From NCBI RefSeq assembly GCF_017355185.1, contig NZ_JADILJ010000003.1, positions 1 through 64,000 on the forward strand: 64,000 nt of DNA, written 5' to 3'. The notes under the pieces are model-generated. The model worked only from the letters and a program-made list of their open reading frames with translations. It was not told the origin of the DNA and searched no databases. Position numbers and translations under genes: made by a program. The stretch comes from Rathayibacter sp. SD072. GTDB taxonomy: Bacteria; Actinomycetota; Actinomycetes; Actinomycetales; Microbacteriaceae. Shown piece by piece: positions 61,999 through 64,000 of the stretch (position 1 is the stretch's first letter; each line of letters starts with the position of its first letter).

Positions 61999-64000
61999 TC
62001 AGAGGGCGCTGAGCCGGTCGGCAATACCGTCGAGTACGCCGGCGGGAACGCCGTCGAGCTCGGTGCGGAGGGTGCGCTGAGGAACCCAGCGGGTGCGGTG
62101 GCGGATCCGGTGTGCTGACTCCGGCGCGTGGGTGGTCAGTTCTTCGACGAGGACGTCGTAGGCGCCCGGGCGGTCGATCACGTCGGAGAGGGCGCTGTCG
62201 GGGGAGACGGACGGTGCCGGTGGGGTCTGTCCTGCGGCGATGCGCCAGGCGTGGAATCCGGAACCGACCTCTTCCGACTCCAGGCCGGGAACGTCGATCT
62301 CAGCGACGCAGTTCGCCGGGACGCTCACCTCCAGGATGACGTCGCCGCCGTCACGGCGCCACGAGACCTCGGCGCGACCGTAGGGGGTGTCGTGGACGGC
62401 CGCGGCGTGGTCGAAGCTCGCGAGCAGGACCGGGGCGATGCGCAAGCACCGGTATCCGGGCGCTGCGGGGGCGAGGCCGGCGAGGCGGCGGTGCAGCCAA
62501 TCGGCGACGGCGCCGAAGGCGTAGTGGTTGAACGAGGTCATCTCGCCCGGGTTCACGCTGCCGTCTTCGAGGAGCGAGTCCCAGCGCTCCCACACCGTCG
62601 TCGCTCCCATGGTCACGGCGTACAGCCAGGACGGGTTCTCGGTCTGCAGGAGCAGCCGCTCGGCGACGTCGGCGCGGCCGCTGTCGACGAGGGCGTCCTG
62701 GACGAGGGGGGTGCCGACGAAGCCGGTCGCCATGCGATAGCCCTCACGGCGCAGCAGCTCGGCGAGGCGTCGACCCAGTGCGGCCCTGGTCGAGGGGTCG
62801 CGGACGATGTCGTAGCGCAGTGCGACGGCGTAGGCGGTGGGCGCGTCGGACATCATGCGACCGGAGGGGGTGAGGTATTCGGCGCAGAACGCGTCACGGG
62901 CGCGCTGGGCGAGGGCGCAGTAGCGGTCGGAGTCGTCGAGGTGTCCGAGGATGTCGGCGGCGGACGCGACCAGGTCGAGCGCACGGATGAGAGCGGCGGA
63001 GGCGACGAGGTCGGGGTCGGCGCGGACGTCCTCGGGGTGCTCGGGAGGCGCGGCCGGGTCGAGCCAGTCACCGAACTGGAACATGCCTTCCCACAGCATC
63101 CGGTCTCCGGCGACTCGCAGCAGCGCGTCGGCCCAGGCTCGCATCGACTCGTACTGCTCGGCCAAGGCGCGTCGGTCGCCGAAACGCTCGTGGAGCACGC
63201 TCGGGACGACGACGGCGGCGTCTCCCCAGGCGGCGGCGGGGTAGGGGTCTCCGGGGAGGACCCAGGGGACGACGACGGGGCAGACGCCGTCATGGGCGGT
63301 TTGCTCCGCAGCGACGTCGCGCAGCCAGGAGGCGAGGAAGGCGTCGCTGTCGTAGAGGAAGGAAGCAGTGGGGCTGAACACCTGGACGTCCCCGGTCCAG
63401 CCCAGGCGCTCGTCGCGCTGGGGGCAGTCGGTGGGGATGGCGAGGAAGTTGCCTCGCATGCCCCAGACGATGTTCTCGTGCAGCCGGTTCACGAGCGGGT
63501 TGGAGGAGTCGAACCAGCCGGTGCGGCGCATGTCGCTGCCGATGACGACCGCGGTGACGTCAGTGGGATCGAAGTCGCCCGGCCAGTCGTCGATCTGGGC
63601 GTAGCGGAAGCCGTGGAAGGTGAACTCCGGCTCCCACGTCTCCACGGCGTCGCCGGCGAGGACGTAGCGGTCAGTGGCGGCCGCGAAGCGCAGCGGCCGG
63701 ACACCGAGCTCGTCGTTCTCGAGGACTTCAGCGTGACGGAGGGTGATCACGTGTCCTTCCGCTCCGGACACAGCGATCCGGAGACGGCCGACGAGGTTCT
63801 GACCGAAGTCGAGGATCAGGCGGCCGGTGGGGGAGGTGAGCACCTTCTTCACAGAGACCTCTCCGGTGCGGCGGACGGGCTCCGCGAGCATCGCTTCCGG
63901 AGCCCGGCCGACGCCGGAGCTGGCTACCTCGGTCCACGCGGAGTCGTCGAACCCCGCGGTGCTCCAGCCGTCGATTCGGCGGCGGGCGTCGTAGTGCTCG
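61999..64000 (-). CDS. GH78 alpha-L-rhamnosidase (copy C), 5' end beyond window
   Basis: An internal ATG at 63891 is not the start: the frame stays open to the window edge and encodes EHYDARRRIDGWSTAGFDDSAW, the typical N-terminal GH78 domain. About 667 residues are visible, including DFGQNLVGRL, CPQRDERLGWTGD and WERWDS barrel motifs. It is more divergent from copies A and B than these are from each other. It is the upstream gene of GH3 on the minus strand, so the hydrolase island continues past this window. Confidence 0.88.
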   Translation of the reverse strand, partial: EHYDARRRIDGWSTAGFDDSAWTEVASSGVGRAPEAMLAEPVRRTGEVSVKKVLTSPTGRLILDFGQNLVGRLRIAVSGAEGHVITLRHAEVLENDELGVRPLRFAAATDRYVLAGDAVETWEPEFTFHGFRYAQIDDWPGDFDPTDVTAVVIGSDMRRTGWFDSSNPLVNRLHENIVWGMRGNFLAIPTDCPQRDERLGWTGDVQVFSPTASFLYDSDAFLASWLRDVAAEQTAHDGVCPVVVPWVLPGDPYPAAAWGDAAVVVPSVLHERFGDRRALAEQYESMRAWADALLRVAGDRMLWEGMFQFGDWLDPAAPPEHPEDVRADPDLVASAALIRALDLVASAADILGHLDDSDRYCALAQRARDAFCAEYLTPSGRMMSDAPTAYAVALRYDIVRDPSTRAALGRRLAELLRREGYRMATGFVGTPLVQDALVDSGRADVAERLLLQTENPSWLYAVTMGATTVWERWDSLLEDGSVNPGEMTSFNHYAFGAVADWLHRRLAGLAPAAPGYRCLRIAPVLLASFDHAAAVHDTPYGRAEVSWRRDGGDVILEVSVPANCVAEIDVPGLESEEVGSGFHAWRIAAGQTPPAPSVSPDSALSDVIDRPGAYDVLVEELTTHAPESAHRIRHRTRWVPQRTLRTELDGVPAGVLDGIADRLSAL

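Overview
The window looks like a high-GC actinobacterium, most likely a plant- or soil-associated member of the Microbacteriaceae. The basis is uniformly high GC with strong third-position GC, frequent GTG starts, 4-bp ATGA/GTGA gene overlaps, an actinobacterial conjugation gene set (SCO6880-type protein, VirB4, VirD4, DUF4913), and a large glycoside-hydrolase locus. Genus is not determinable from sequence reading alone. No rRNA, tRNA, CRISPR array or transposase gene was seen. No stretch over 300 bases lacks a gene once the two small ORFs at 17091-17386 are counted.

Layout. (1) 1-6915: the end of a type IV secretion/conjugation operon from an integrative element or plasmid. It holds a partial TrbL-like tail, an SCO6880-like protein, a VirB4 ATPase, two small proteins, a VirD4 coupling protein and a DUF4913 protein. 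The first 50 bases are an exact inverted copy of 520-569, probably an assembly-edge artefact. (2) 7085-16907: drug/xenobiotic genes, comprising a TetR-DHA2 efflux operon, a divergent TetR/DHA2 pair, and an SDR - MarR - Baeyer-Villiger monooxygenase - SMP-30 lipoprotein cassette, followed by an alpha-carbonic anhydrase lipoprotein. (3) 17091-22898: two tiny overlapping ORFs, a NarL-type two-component system, an MMPL transporter and a diacylglycerol-kinase-like protein, linked by a recurring intergenic TGCAGTAG motif. (4) 22895-27229: an alpha/beta-hydrolase-like enzyme with a GPH-family symporter and a divergent TetR. (5) 27308-31526: an operon of GMC oxidoreductase, a carboxymuconolactone-decarboxylase-like gene interrupted by one in-frame amber codon, and aldehyde dehydrogenase, with a divergent TetR. 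(6) 31535-35400: a paralogue of the divergent TetR/DHA2 module, then Ohr and two membrane/stress proteins. (7) 35425-64000 (continuing past the window): a plant-glycoside catabolic island. It has three LacI regulators, GH2, GH1, GH43, GH3 and three GH78 alpha-L-rhamnosidases, an SGNH esterase, two transport systems, an SDR, a 2-hydroxyacid dehydrogenase, a PfkB kinase with an RbsD/FucU mutarotase, and a GMC oxidoreductase fused to a gluconate-dehydrogenase-subunit-3-like domain.

How it fits together. The island appears designed to import rhamnosylated plant glycosides, strip rhamnose, galactose and glucose units, remove acyl groups, and oxidise the sugar or aglycone. Saponins, glycoalkaloids or flavonoid glycosides are candidates; the substrate is inference. 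An identical 14-bp LacI-type operator precedes the ABC importer and the GMC-LacI operon, defining a small regulon. Elsewhere, operator-like palindromes can be matched to TetR recognition-helix types: SRRT[FY]FNYF regulators sit at TGCACT sites, and SRATFFRYF regulators sit at GAGAC/GATAC sites. TTAG-N7-CTAA sites are shared by the MarR/BVMO and Ohr promoters. All functional assignments rest on motif and architecture reading; no database search was run.
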